A stretch of 64,000 nt of DNA from Pseudomonas viridiflava (GTDB taxonomy: Bacteria > Pseudomonadota > Gammaproteobacteria > Pseudomonadales > Pseudomonadaceae). The notes beneath the pieces were generated by a model. That model was not told where the DNA came from. It was given only the letters and a program-made list of their open reading frames with translations, and did not search any database. Below, piece by piece: positions 53,686 through 63,978 of this stretch. Both the position numbers and the translations under genes were made by a program. The stretch's first letter is position 1. Each line of letters opens with the position of its first letter. The stretch is from positions 310,001 through 374,000 of the forward strand of contig NZ_UPSE01000161.1 in NCBI RefSeq assembly GCF_900573885.1, written 5' to 3'.

Positions 53686-55028
53686 GCGAGGCCCTCAGCC
53701 TGGCGCCGGTTTACCCACAACTGAGCGTGCGCCAGCGTTTTCCCCGGGCGCTGGTGTGGCTGCTGATTCTGGCGCCACTGTTTTTCGCCACCTACAGTTT
53801 GGCCAACTGGTTCACCAGCCAGCGCGCAGACGTCGGCACCCTGGTGTTTGCCTGGGAACAGCACACCCCGTTTTGGGCCTGGACCATCGTGCCCTACTGG
53901 TCCATCGACTTGCTCTACGGCTTGTCGCTGCTGCTGTGCAGTAGCCGTCATGAGCTGGATATTCATGCCCGGCGCTTGCTCAGCGCGCAGGTTCTGGCGA
54001 TTGCCGGGTTCTTGTTATTTCCGCTCACGTACACCTTTTCCCGCCCGGAAATGACCGGCTTTTTCGCCTGGATGTTTGAGGTGTTGATGGGTTTTGACAA
54101 ACCCTTCAACCAGGCTCCGTCTCTGCATATCGTGCTGCTGATGGTGCTGTGGGTGCGCTACGCCGCTCACACGCCAAAAGGTTTGTTGCGATGGTTGCTG
54201 CACCTCTGGTTTGGGCTGATCGGCCTGTCGGTACTGACCACCTACCAGCACCACTTCATCGACTTGCCCACCGGCGTTCTCGTGGGCTGGCTGTGCATCT
54301 GGCTGTGGCCCCTGGACCGCCCCAGCCCGCTGGCGAACTTGCGCTGGCAGCCACAGGCCAAAGGGCGCCGGCTGGCGTTTTACTACGCGCTTGGCGGCGT
54401 GGCGCTCGGTGCGCTGGGGGTAAGTGTTGGCGGCCTGGGTTGGTGGTTGACGTGGCCGGCCACGGCGCTGTGCCTGGTGGCCCTGAATTACCTGCTGGTG
54501 GGCGCGCCCGGTTTCCAGAAGCACAGCGACGGCACGCTCAGTTGGGCGTCGAACTTTCTGTTCGGGCCCTACCTGATAGGCGCCTGGGTGAACTCGCGGT
54601 TGTGGACCGCGCGCCAGCCGGCGCCCGTTTTGATCATGGACGACGTATGGCTGGGGCGAATTCCCAACAAAGGCGAGCTGGACGACACGCCAATCCGGGC
54701 CATTGTCGACCTGTGCGCCGAATTGCCTTGCGCCAGTGGCGGCCGCGCTTACCGAAGCCTGCCCACGCTCGACCTGTTGCCGCCGAGCCCAGAGCTGCTG
54801 TGCGCGGCTGCCATGGCCATTGAGCAGGCGCGTCAGCAAGGCCCGGTGCTGGTGTGCTGCGCCCTTGGTTATTCGCGCAGCGCCGCAGCGGTAGCCGCAT
54901 GGCTGTTGCATAGCGGCCGTGCTGCCAACCCGCAAGCCGCCGAAGCGATACTGCGTCAGGTGCGCCCCGGCGTAGTGCTGCGAGAAGGGCACCTGCGCAA
55001 TTTGGCTGCGATGGAAGCGGGCATATGA
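53682..55028 (+). CDS. PAP2-dual-specificity phosphatase fusion (YnbD-like)
   Basis: 448 aa from ATG 53682 (ATGA overlap with the preceding stop). The N-terminal two thirds are a multi-pass PAP2-type phosphatase with PSLH (His149) and HHFIDLPTG, in the place of the usual lipid phosphate phosphatase boxes. The C-terminal 120 residues form a cytoplasmic dual-specificity phosphatase with Cys393-x5-Arg399 (CALGYSRS). The fusion could remove phosphate from a lipid phosphate, for instance a phosphatidylglycerophosphate-like product of the YnbA-like enzyme (inference). Confidence 0.85.
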   Translation: MSEALSLAPVYPQLSVRQRFPRALVWLLILAPLFFATYSLANWFTSQRADVGTLVFAWEQHTPFWAWTIVPYWSIDLLYGLSLLLCSSRHELDIHARRLLSAQVLAIAGFLLFPLTYTFSRPEMTGFFAWMFEVLMGFDKPFNQAPSLHIVLLMVLWVRYAAHTPKGLLRWLLHLWFGLIGLSVLTTYQHHFIDLPTGVLVGWLCIWLWPLDRPSPLANLRWQPQAKGRRLAFYYALGGVALGALGVSVGGLGWWLTWPATALCLVALNYLLVGAPGFQKHSDGTLSWASNFLFGPYLIGAWVNSRLWTARQPAPVLIMDDVWLGRIPNKGELDDTPIRAIVDLCAELPCASGGRAYRSLPTLDLLPPSPELLCAAAMAIEQARQQGPVLVCCALGYSRSAAAVAAWLLHSGRAANPQAAEAILRQVRPGVVLREGHLRNLAAMEAGI

Positions 55029-55459
55029 GCGACCTGCGTTTACTCAGCTGCGCGCGCTTGCTGGAGCAGGGGCAGCGTCTGGATCAGTTGTCCACCGGCC
55101 TCAGCGTGGTGGCATTGGCCAGCGCCTTGCTCGTGACCATTCAGTACCAACTGCTGTTGGTCGCAGGGTTGTTGGTGCTCACGTTGCTGGCAGGCGCGTT
55201 AGAAAAATACTGGGCCATGCGTGTGGCCTTCGACGCGGCGCTGTTTGCCCGTCTGGCCGATGCCGCTGACCTGAGCGCGGCCACCGTGGAACTGGACAAC
55301 GGCTTGCTCGGCCTGGGCCTGATGCCGGCCGCCAACGTCGGACGTGACTGGACCCTGCGCTGCAAGGGCGCCTTGGGGCTGCTGCGCAAGCAGGGTCTGG
55401 CGCTCGCTGTACAACTGCTGTTAGCGGTGGCCGCAGTGGCGGCTGGCGCGTTTGCCTAG
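55025..55459 (+). CDS. Small membrane protein of the ynb-like cluster
   Basis: 144 aa, family not recognised. Two hydrophobic hairpins (residues about 25-60) and one C-terminal span (about 125-143), with a soluble loop between. It overlaps the phosphatase gene by 4 bp and precedes the acyltransferase by 10 bp, so it belongs to the operon. It may be an accessory subunit of the lipid enzymes; no catalytic motif is visible. Confidence 0.7.
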   Translation: MSDLRLLSCARLLEQGQRLDQLSTGLSVVALASALLVTIQYQLLLVAGLLVLTLLAGALEKYWAMRVAFDAALFARLADAADLSAATVELDNGLLGLGLMPAANVGRDWTLRCKGALGLLRKQGLALAVQLLLAVAAVAAGAFA

Positions 55460-55469
55460 AGGACGGCAC

Positions 55470-56114
55470 ATGTCACGTGTATCGCAATACAGCTGGCGCG
55501 GCGCCTTTGTCGCCCGCCTGATCATCGGCTTTGCTGCGGCAATCACCGGCGCCCGCGCGCTCTGGGTGGGCTGCACGCCTGAGCCCAAAGCACGGGTGTA
55601 CTTCGCCAACCACAACAGCCATGGCGACTTCGTGCTGCTGTGGTCGTCGCTGCCCAGCCACATGCGCGGCAGCACCCGGCCAGTGGCCGGCGCCGATTAC
55701 TGGGCCAAGGGCGGTGTGCGCAGCTTTCTGATCAACAAGGTGTTTCGTGGCGTGTTGATCGCGCGCTCGCCCACCGCAACCGACCCCAACCCCATCGACC
55801 AGATGGCCGCGGTGCTCGAAGGCGGCGAGTCGCTGATTCTGTTCCCCGAAGGCACGCGCAACCTTGAAGACGGTTTGCTGCCGTTCAAGAGCGGCCTGTT
55901 CCACCTCGCCAGCCGTTGCCCCGACGTGGAGCTGGTGCCGGTGTGGATCGATAACCTCAAACGCGTGATGCCCAAGGGCCGCACACTGCCGTTGCCGTTG
56001 CTGTGCACCCTGACCTTTGGCACGCCCCTGCAGTTGCTGGAAGGCGAAGCCAAGGCGGACTTTCTCACCCGCAGCCGTGAGGCATTGCTGGCCCTGACGC
56101 CCAAGGAGTCCTGA
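55470..56114 (+). CDS. PlsC-type lysophospholipid acyltransferase
   Basis: 214 aa from ATG 55470, preceded by GAGGAC. The catalytic NHx4D box is NHNSHGD (Asn47 to Asp53) and the glycerol phosphate-binding box FPEGTR follows at about residues 125-130. It acylates a lysophospholipid or glycerol phosphate at the membrane. Within the cluster it would provide phosphatidate for the cytidylyltransferase encoded next (1-bp gap). Confidence 0.88.
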   Translation: MSRVSQYSWRGAFVARLIIGFAAAITGARALWVGCTPEPKARVYFANHNSHGDFVLLWSSLPSHMRGSTRPVAGADYWAKGGVRSFLINKVFRGVLIARSPTATDPNPIDQMAAVLEGGESLILFPEGTRNLEDGLLPFKSGLFHLASRCPDVELVPVWIDNLKRVMPKGRTLPLPLLCTLTFGTPLQLLEGEAKADFLTRSREALLALTPKES

Positions 56115-56115
56115 C

Positions 56116-57042
56116 GTGGATCGGCAAACGCTCAACGTGTTTATCGCTGTAGGTGTATTTCTCGCACTGGCCTCGCTGGTGGGGCAGATCCTCAAGTGGA
56201 AAAAAGGCGCAACGCCAGTCATCGACAACCTCAACGCGCGGATCAACGCGTGGTGGGTGATGGTCGCGGTGCTGGGCGTGGCATTCTTCCTCGGCAAGCC
56301 CGGGGTGTTGCTGCTGTTCTACTTGCTGTCGTTCTTCGCCCTGCGCGAATTCATCACCCTGACGCAAACCCGCGGCGGCGACTACCCGGCACTGGTGGCC
56401 GCGTTCTACTGCGTGCTGCCGTTCCAGTACTTCCTGGTGTACATCGAGTGGTATGGGATGTTCAGCATCTTCATCCCCGTGTTCGTGTTCCTGCTGATGC
56501 CATTTCTGGCGTCCCTGGGCGGCGACACCACGCGCTTTCTGGAGCGTACGGCCAAGGTGCAGTGGGGGCTGATGATTTGCGTGTTCAGCATTTCCCATGT
56601 GCCGGCGTTGCTGACCCTGAACATCGCCGGCTACGAAGGCCGCAACTTGCTGCTGATCGCCTTTCTGGTGCTGGTGGTGCAGTCCTCGGACGTACTGCAA
56701 TACATCTGGGGCAAGCTGATGGGCAAAACCAAAGTGGCGCCGAACCTGTCACCGTCCAAAACCCTGGAGGGCCTTGTCGGCGGCGTGGTGTCGGCCACTC
56801 TGCTGGGTGGCGCGCTGTTCTGGATGACGCCGTTCAGCTTCCTCGGCGCGCTGGCCTTGGCGTTTGTGATTTGCGTCATGGGCTTTATCGGTGGGCTGGT
56901 GATGTCGGCGATCAAGCGTGACCGTGGGGTGAAAGATTGGGGCCATATGATCGAAGGCCACGGCGGCATGCTCGACCGCCTCGACTCCGTGTGTTTCGCC
57001 GCCCCGGTGTTCTTCCATTTGGTGCGCTACAACTTCACCTGA
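56116..57042 (+). CDS. Phosphatidate cytidylyltransferase, CdsA family (YnbB-like)
   Basis: 308 aa from GTG 56116, with AAGGAG seven bases upstream. About eight membrane segments and the full CDP-diacylglycerol synthase signature near the C terminus (SAIKRDRGVKDWG, then GHGGMLDRLDS). It makes CDP-diacylglycerol from phosphatidate and CTP. A second, housekeeping cdsA is expected elsewhere, so this copy is likely dedicated to the cluster product. Confidence 0.9.
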   Translation: MDRQTLNVFIAVGVFLALASLVGQILKWKKGATPVIDNLNARINAWWVMVAVLGVAFFLGKPGVLLLFYLLSFFALREFITLTQTRGGDYPALVAAFYCVLPFQYFLVYIEWYGMFSIFIPVFVFLLMPFLASLGGDTTRFLERTAKVQWGLMICVFSISHVPALLTLNIAGYEGRNLLLIAFLVLVVQSSDVLQYIWGKLMGKTKVAPNLSPSKTLEGLVGGVVSATLLGGALFWMTPFSFLGALALAFVICVMGFIGGLVMSAIKRDRGVKDWGHMIEGHGGMLDRLDSVCFAAPVFFHLVRYNFT

Positions 57043-57078
57043 GCCTGAGCGATCATCTGTCGTGGGCGTTGAGGCCGG

Positions 57079-58017
57079 TTAAACCACCACCTCATGCGCT
57101 CTCGGCAAATCCGGCCCGGTGCGCGAGCACGTGACCGCAGCGGCCGCTACCGCGTAGTTGAGCAATTCATCGAGCTGTCCCCGGCCCAACCGCGTCATTC
57201 CTTCTGGGCTGTCCAGCTCAGCCCGCATCAGCCAGGCCAACAACGCCGCTTGAAAGGTATCGCCAGCGCCGACGGTGTCGCGCACGTCGATCTGCCGTGA
57301 GGGCACCGACACCACGCCATGTTCGCGGCTAAACGCCGTGGCGCCTTGGCTGCCGCGTGTCATCACGACCAATTGGCAACGACCACCCAGCCAGCGCTGA
57401 ATAATCTGTTCCGGCTCAATGCCGGGGTAAAGCAAGGTCAGGTCTTCGTCGCTGACTTTGATCAGGTCGGCCAGTTGCGCCAGTTCTTCCACGCGCTCGC
57501 GCCACAGCGCGGCATCAGGTTGGGGGTTGAGGCGTACGTTGGGGTCGAGGCTGATCAGGCGCTTGCCGCTTTCGCGGCGCACCAGTTCCAAGAGGGTATC
57601 ACCGATGGGTTGCACCACCAGCGAGAACGAGCCCACGTGCACACCGCGCACCTCGCTGCTCAAGGCCGGCAGGTGCTCCCGGCGCAAAGCGCGGTCGGCG
57701 CAGCCTTCGCCGCGAAAGGAGTAGTGCGGGTGGCCGTTACCGTCGAGGGCGACCATGGCCATGGTGGTGGGGCAGTCGCTGGCGATCAGAAAATCGTCGC
57801 GCACGCCTTCTTCTTCCAGCACCCGGCGCAGGCGTGCGCCGAGAAAGTCGGTGGACAGACCGCCGAACAGCGCCGACTCCACGCCCAAGCGGCGCAGGCC
57901 CACGGCCACGTTGAAGGGCGAGCCACCGGCGATGGCTTTGTAATCCAGCTCGCTGCTGCGCGCGCCGGCCGCCTGGGTGAAAAAGTCGAACAACGCTTCG
58001 CCGCAAACCAGGTACAT
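57079..58017 (-). CDS. mtlZ: Fructokinase (PfkB family), mannitol operon
   Basis: 312 aa from ATG 58017, with AGGAG six bases upstream. PfkB/ribokinase fold: the N-terminal GGSPFNVAVGLRRLG signature and the C-terminal catalytic motif DTVGAGDTFQAALL (general base Asp). It phosphorylates the fructose released by mannitol dehydrogenase, giving fructose 6-phosphate. Last gene of the minus-strand operon; the 36-bp gap to the convergent ynbB-like gene shows no clear terminator. Confidence 0.93.
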   Translation of the reverse strand: MYLVCGEALFDFFTQAAGARSSELDYKAIAGGSPFNVAVGLRRLGVESALFGGLSTDFLGARLRRVLEEEGVRDDFLIASDCPTTMAMVALDGNGHPHYSFRGEGCADRALRREHLPALSSEVRGVHVGSFSLVVQPIGDTLLELVRRESGKRLISLDPNVRLNPQPDAALWRERVEELAQLADLIKVSDEDLTLLYPGIEPEQIIQRWLGGRCQLVVMTRGSQGATAFSREHGVVSVPSRQIDVRDTVGAGDTFQAALLAWLMRAELDSPEGMTRLGRGQLDELLNYAVAAAAVTCSRTGPDLPRAHEVVV

Positions 58018-58051
58018 GTCGAACTCCTGAAACAAAAGGGATTGGCTGTTT

Positions 58052-59533
58052 TTACGCCTGTTGCACCTGCATCACCTGCTGGCGGTAACGCTGGTACACC
58101 GGCTCGTACGCGGCGCCGGCTGCGGGGTTCGGCTCAGTGCGCGTGCGCAGGTCGAGGCTTACGCAGCGGTCGCATAACGCCTGCAAGCTGCCCTCGCCGC
58201 CGCTCCACGCCGCCTGAATCGCCGCGCCCAGGGCCGCCGCTTCGGTGTGCTGCGGGCAGACCAGCGGGGTGGCCATGATATCGGCGACTACTTGCCGCCA
58301 CACCGAGCTTTTTGCGGCGCCGCCGATCAAGCGAATTTCAAGGCTTTCAATGCCGCTGGCGCGCAGCAAATCCAGGCCGTAGCGCAGGCCGAAACACACG
58401 CCTTCCAACACGGCGCGGCAGAGGTTGGCGCGGGTGAGGTTATCGCTGGTCAGGCCCAGCAAACTGGCGCTGGCGTTGGGCAGCGCCGGTACGCGTTCGC
58501 CGTTGAGGAAGGGCAGCATCAGCACGCCGTCAGCGCCAATCGGCGCTTGCATGGCCAGAGCGCCAAAGCTGGCGAGGTCGAGTTCCAGCAGCTCCTGAAT
58601 GGCGCCAGTGGCGTTGGTCAGATTCATGGTGCAGATCAAGGGCAGCCAGCCACCGGACGACGAGCAGAACGTCGCTACCGAAGCGTGCGGGCTCACCTGC
58701 GGCTGGTCGGCAAAGGCGTATAGCGTGCCCGAGGTGCCCAGGCTCATGGTGATGGCGCCGGGGCTGATGTTGCCGGTTCCAATCGCGCCCATCATGTTGT
58801 CGCCGCCGCCGCTAGCCACCTGCGCGCGCGGGTTCAAGCCAAGCCGCGTGGCAATTTCCGGTAGCAGCGTGCCGACGCTTTCCTGAGCGCCGATCAACGT
58901 CGGCAGCGCATCGTTCAAACGCCCGCTGGGGTCGATCAGGCGCAGCAGGTCGTGGTCCCAGTCGCGGGTGCGCACGTTGAAATAGCCGGTGCCGGAGGCG
59001 TCGCCGTATTCGCTGCAGGCGCGGCCGGTGAGCCAGAAGTTGAGGTAGTCGTGGGGCAGCAGAATATGGGCGATGCGTGCGTAGAGCGCCGGGTGATGTT
59101 TTTGCGTCCAGAGCAGTTTCGACACGGTGTAGCCCGGCGCAATGGCCACGCCGAGGCGTTCCAGCGAGCCCTGCTCGCCACCGAGAAAATCCAGCAGTTG
59201 CTGGTTTTCAGCGGCCGATTCGGTGTCGCACCACAGCTTGGCCGGGCGCAGCACCTGGCCTTGGGCGTCGAGCAAAACCAGGCCGTGTTGCTGGCCGGAC
59301 ACGCCAATGCCGGCAATCGCCTCGCCGCTGATGCCCGCTTCGGTCAGCGCCATACGGGTGGCCTGCTCGAAGGCGTTGAGCCAGTCGTGCGGTTGCTGTT
59401 CCCGATGGCCGTTAGGCCCGCTGATCAGCCGGTGCGGCGCGCCGCCCGCGCCCAGCACCTGGCCGCTGCTGGCATCGAGCACTAACGCCTTGGTGCCTTG
59501 GGTGCCGCAATCAATGCCGAGGTACATCGCCAT
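58052..59533 (-). CDS. mtlY: Xylulokinase
   Basis: 493 aa FGGY-family kinase. N-terminal phosphate-binding DCGTQGTKALV, substrate region with VSGQQHGLV, and the C-terminal ATP-binding RLIGGAAKS. It converts D-xylulose (from D-arabitol oxidation by the mannitol dehydrogenase) to xylulose 5-phosphate. Start ATG 59533 has GAGG upstream; 59527 is an alternative. Encoded 9 bp after mtlD. Also known as xylB. Confidence 0.93.
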   Translation of the reverse strand: MAMYLGIDCGTQGTKALVLDASSGQVLGAGGAPHRLISGPNGHREQQPHDWLNAFEQATRMALTEAGISGEAIAGIGVSGQQHGLVLLDAQGQVLRPAKLWCDTESAAENQQLLDFLGGEQGSLERLGVAIAPGYTVSKLLWTQKHHPALYARIAHILLPHDYLNFWLTGRACSEYGDASGTGYFNVRTRDWDHDLLRLIDPSGRLNDALPTLIGAQESVGTLLPEIATRLGLNPRAQVASGGGDNMMGAIGTGNISPGAITMSLGTSGTLYAFADQPQVSPHASVATFCSSSGGWLPLICTMNLTNATGAIQELLELDLASFGALAMQAPIGADGVLMLPFLNGERVPALPNASASLLGLTSDNLTRANLCRAVLEGVCFGLRYGLDLLRASGIESLEIRLIGGAAKSSVWRQVVADIMATPLVCPQHTEAAALGAAIQAAWSGGEGSLQALCDRCVSLDLRTRTEPNPAAGAAYEPVYQRYRQQVMQVQQA

Positions 59534-59542
59534 GGCCGGACC

Positions 59543-61051
59543 TCAGCGCTGATGGTTCTGCGAATCGGCACGCCCGCCGCCGTCGAGCAGCGCCTGCAAC
59601 GTGCCGGTGACACCGAGGGTGCGCAGGTTATGCAACTGGCGCTCGAAGGCGTCCACGAACGCAGCAGAGGCCGGAATGGCCGGACCGAACACGCGGTCGG
59701 CGCCGAGTAACCGGGCGGTGAGCGTGCGCTTGTCGGCCACCAGTCCCTGCGCCCATTCCCCGTGCGGATCGGGTATGCGGTAGGTGGTGCCGTTTTCATC
59801 CACGCCATCGAGGTACACCGCCCAGGCGGCCACCACCAGGGCGGCGCGGTCGAGTTCGGCGCCATCGGCAATCAGGCGGTTCAGGGTTGGCACAATGAAT
59901 TTGGGAAACTTCGAGCTGCCGTCCGAGCACACGCGCTCCAGTTGGTCGGCGATGGCCTGGTTGGAAAAGCGCTCGATCAGCGTGTCTTTGTAGTCGGTCA
60001 GGTCGATGCCTGGAACAGGCGCCAGTTGCGGGGTGACGTCGCGGTCCATGAAGCGCCGCACGTAGCGGCGGAACAGTTCGTCGTTCATGGCCTCGTGAAC
60101 GAAACGGTAGCCCTTAATAAAGCCCAGGTACGTGAGCGCCAGGTGACTGCCGTTGAGCAGTTTGATTTTCATCTCTTCGTAGGGCGACACGTCGTCGGTG
60201 AACTGCACGCCCACCGCTTCCCACGCTGGGCGGCCGTTGACGAATTTGTCTTCCAGCACCCATTGCAGAAACGGCTCGCACACCACCGGCCAGGCGTCGT
60301 CGATGCCGTGTTCGCGCGCCAGTTGCTGGCGATGGGCGTCGCTGGTCATGGGCGTGATGCGGTCGACCATGGCGTTGGGAAAGCTGACGTTGGCGTCGAT
60401 CCATGCGGCCAGTTCGGCGTCTGCCAGGCGCGCGTAACTGAGCAGTGCCTTGCGGGTGACCGCGCCGTTGTGTGGCAGGTTATCGCACGACATCAGCGTA
60501 AACGCCGGCGTGCCTTCGGCGCGGCGTTTGGCCAGTGCGGCGCAGAGGAAACCGAACACGGTGGTCGGTGCCTGCGGGTTGGCCAGATCATGCTGAATGG
60601 CAGGCAGGTCGGCGAGGAATTCGCCGCTGGCGTCGTCGATGCAGTAGCCGCCTTCGGTGATGGTCAGCGAGACGATGCGGATGGCCGGCTCGGCGAGTTT
60701 GTCGATCACCGCCTGCGCACCGTCGGCGGCCAGCAGCATGTCGCCGATCACGCCAACCACGCGCACTTCCAGGTCTGGTACGTCGCCCAGTTCCACTTGC
60801 GTGTAGAGGTAGTCCTGAGTGGCCAGCGCGTCGCGCATGGCGGTGTCTTCGGCGCGCAGGCCAATGCCGCAGATGCCCCAGTCCATGTCCTGGCCGCTGT
60901 TGTGCAGCGCCTCGGTGTAGATGGCTTGGTGCGCGCGGTGAAAACCGCCGACGCCGATATGGGCGATGCCTTGTTGGCGAGCGCCAAGGTCGTAAGCAGG
61001 CACGGCGATATACGGCACCAGACTGGCCAGTGCGGAGCGATTGAGTTTCAT
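59543..61051 (-). CDS. mtlD: Mannitol 2-dehydrogenase
   Basis: 502 aa long-chain polyol dehydrogenase. It oxidises D-mannitol to D-fructose (and D-arabitol to D-xylulose) with NAD. The Rossmann start IAHIGVGGFHRAHQA is at residues about 28-42. The catalytic set Lys295, Asn300, His303 lies in MKIKLLNGSH, with numbering identical to the P. fluorescens enzyme, which supports ATG 61051 as start. The frame open further upstream overlaps mtlK and is not used. Confidence 0.95.
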   Translation of the reverse strand: MKLNRSALASLVPYIAVPAYDLGARQQGIAHIGVGGFHRAHQAIYTEALHNSGQDMDWGICGIGLRAEDTAMRDALATQDYLYTQVELGDVPDLEVRVVGVIGDMLLAADGAQAVIDKLAEPAIRIVSLTITEGGYCIDDASGEFLADLPAIQHDLANPQAPTTVFGFLCAALAKRRAEGTPAFTLMSCDNLPHNGAVTRKALLSYARLADAELAAWIDANVSFPNAMVDRITPMTSDAHRQQLAREHGIDDAWPVVCEPFLQWVLEDKFVNGRPAWEAVGVQFTDDVSPYEEMKIKLLNGSHLALTYLGFIKGYRFVHEAMNDELFRRYVRRFMDRDVTPQLAPVPGIDLTDYKDTLIERFSNQAIADQLERVCSDGSSKFPKFIVPTLNRLIADGAELDRAALVVAAWAVYLDGVDENGTTYRIPDPHGEWAQGLVADKRTLTARLLGADRVFGPAIPASAAFVDAFERQLHNLRTLGVTGTLQALLDGGGRADSQNHQR

Positions 61052-61059
61052 AAAAATCC

Positions 61060-62169
<1,110 letters not shown>

Positions 62170-62196
62170 GTGAGCACTCCTTGGAAACCAGGCCGG

Positions 62197-63030
62197 TCAT
62201 TTCACGGCACCAAAAGACAGGCCACGCACCAACTGCTTCTGGCTGATCCAGCCGAAAATCAGAATGGGTGCGCAGGCGAGGGTCGAGACGGCGGATAACT
62301 TGGCCCAGAACAACCCTTCCGGGCTGGAATAGGACGCCACCAACGCAGTGAGCGGGGCGGCGGCAGACGAGGTGAGGTTGAGCGACCAGAACGCTTCGTT
62401 CCAACACAAGATCAGCGACAGCAACATGGTTGAAGCCAGGCCGCCACGGGCGATGGGCAGCAGCACGCGGCCGATTTCCTGAAAGGTGGTGGCGCCGTCC
62501 AGCCGCGCGGCTTCGAGGATATCCACCGGAATATCTTTGAAGTACGTGTAAACCATCCACACCACAATCGGCAGGTTGATCAGCGTGTAGATCACGATCA
62601 GCGCCAGGCGCGAATCGAGCAGGCCCATGCTTTTGCACAGCAGGTAAATGGGCATGAGCACGCCCACGGGCGGCAGCATTTTGGTCGACAGCATCCACAG
62701 CAGCGTGCGCTTGGTGTGGCGGCTTTCGTGGAAGGCCATGGAGTACGCCGCCGGCACCGCAATCAGCATGCACAGCGCCGTGGCGGCGAAGGAAGTCAGC
62801 ACCGAGTTCCAGGCAAAACTGAAGTAGTCGCTGCGCTCGTTAATGTGCAGGTAGTTTTCCAGCGTCGGCACAAAGAACAGCTGCGGCGGCGTGGCGATGG
62901 CGTCCATTTCGGTTTTGAAACTGGTGAGAATCATCCAGAAAATCGGGAAGAAAATCAGCAGCGCCACCGCCCAGGACAGCGTGCCCACGACCACGCTTTG
63001 CAGGCGCCGGGATTGCTTCAAAGTCAGCAT
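62197..63030 (-). CDS. mtlG: Polyol ABC transporter permease
   Basis: 277 aa with six membrane segments. The EAA loop (EAARLDGATTFQEIGRVLLP) that docks onto the ATPase is at residues about 185-205. MalG-type permease, inner membrane. Strong ribosome site AAGGAGCC. Confidence 0.94.
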   Translation of the reverse strand: MLTLKQSRRLQSVVVGTLSWAVALLIFFPIFWMILTSFKTEMDAIATPPQLFFVPTLENYLHINERSDYFSFAWNSVLTSFAATALCMLIAVPAAYSMAFHESRHTKRTLLWMLSTKMLPPVGVLMPIYLLCKSMGLLDSRLALIVIYTLINLPIVVWMVYTYFKDIPVDILEAARLDGATTFQEIGRVLLPIARGGLASTMLLSLILCWNEAFWSLNLTSSAAAPLTALVASYSSPEGLFWAKLSAVSTLACAPILIFGWISQKQLVRGLSFGAVK

Positions 63031-63045
63031 CGTCAGGCTCCTTTT

Positions 63046-63978
63046 TCAGTGTTGGTCGGTGAGGTTTTTGCCAATCATCCGCACCAGGATGATGGCGGCG
63101 ATATTGGCGATCAGCACGGCAATCAAACCGCCTGCCGAGGCCATGCCCACGTCGAATTGCAGCAGCGCCTGGTTGTAGATCAGGTACGCCAGGTTGGTTG
63201 ATTCATAGCCCGGCCCGCCGCTGGTGGTGGTAAAGATTTCGGCGAATACCGAGAGCAGAAAAATGGTCTCGATCATCACCACCACGGCAATCGGGCGCGC
63301 CAGGTGCGGCAGGGTCAGGTGCCAGAAAATGGCGATGGGGCCGGCGCCATCGAGGCGCGCGGCTTCTTTCTGGTCTTGGTCGAGGGACTGCATGGCCGTC
63401 ATCAAAATCAGAATGGCGAACGGCAGCCACTGCCACGACACGATGAAGATGATCGACAGCAGCGGATGGTGCGCCAGCCAGTCCACCGGCTGGGCGCCGA
63501 AGAAACGCCACACGGCCGCGAGAATCCCCGACACCGGGTGGAAAATCAGGTTCTTCCACAGCAAGGCGCTGACGGTAGGCATGATGAAAAAAGGCGAGAT
63601 CAACAGCACGCGCACAATGCCGCGACCCCAGAATTCGCAGGCCTCCAGCAAGGCGCTAATCAGCACGCCGAAGATCACGCTTATGGCCAATACGCTGCCC
63701 ACCAGGGTTAGGGTGTGCAGCGCGCCGGGCATAAAACCGGGGTCGGTAACGAAGAACTCGAAGTTCTCCAGACCGACGAATTCGTTCTCGCCGGGCGACA
63801 GCAGGTTGTAGCGGATCAGAGAGAAATACACGGTCATGCCCAGCGGCACGATCATCCACAACAGCAGCAGGGCGACGGAGGGGCTGACCAGAAACCAGCC
63901 CGGCTTCAACGCACGGCGCCGGGCGCGCGGTGCGGCGGCGGGTGCGTTGGCAACGGTGTCGAGAACCGAGGAACTCAT
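63046..63978 (-). CDS. mtlF: Polyol ABC transporter permease
   Basis: 310 aa, MalF-type permease with six membrane segments after a basic Ala/Arg-rich N terminus. The EAA loop is KEAARLDGAGPIAIFWHLTLP. It pairs with MtlG. GGAG lies just ahead of ATG 63978. The 22 remaining bases to the window end are intergenic; the binding-protein gene mtlE is expected to end just beyond. Confidence 0.94.
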   Translation of the reverse strand: MSSSVLDTVANAPAAAPRARRRALKPGWFLVSPSVALLLLWMIVPLGMTVYFSLIRYNLLSPGENEFVGLENFEFFVTDPGFMPGALHTLTLVGSVLAISVIFGVLISALLEACEFWGRGIVRVLLISPFFIMPTVSALLWKNLIFHPVSGILAAVWRFFGAQPVDWLAHHPLLSIIFIVSWQWLPFAILILMTAMQSLDQDQKEAARLDGAGPIAIFWHLTLPHLARPIAVVVMIETIFLLSVFAEIFTTTSGGPGYESTNLAYLIYNQALLQFDVGMASAGGLIAVLIANIAAIILVRMIGKNLTDQH

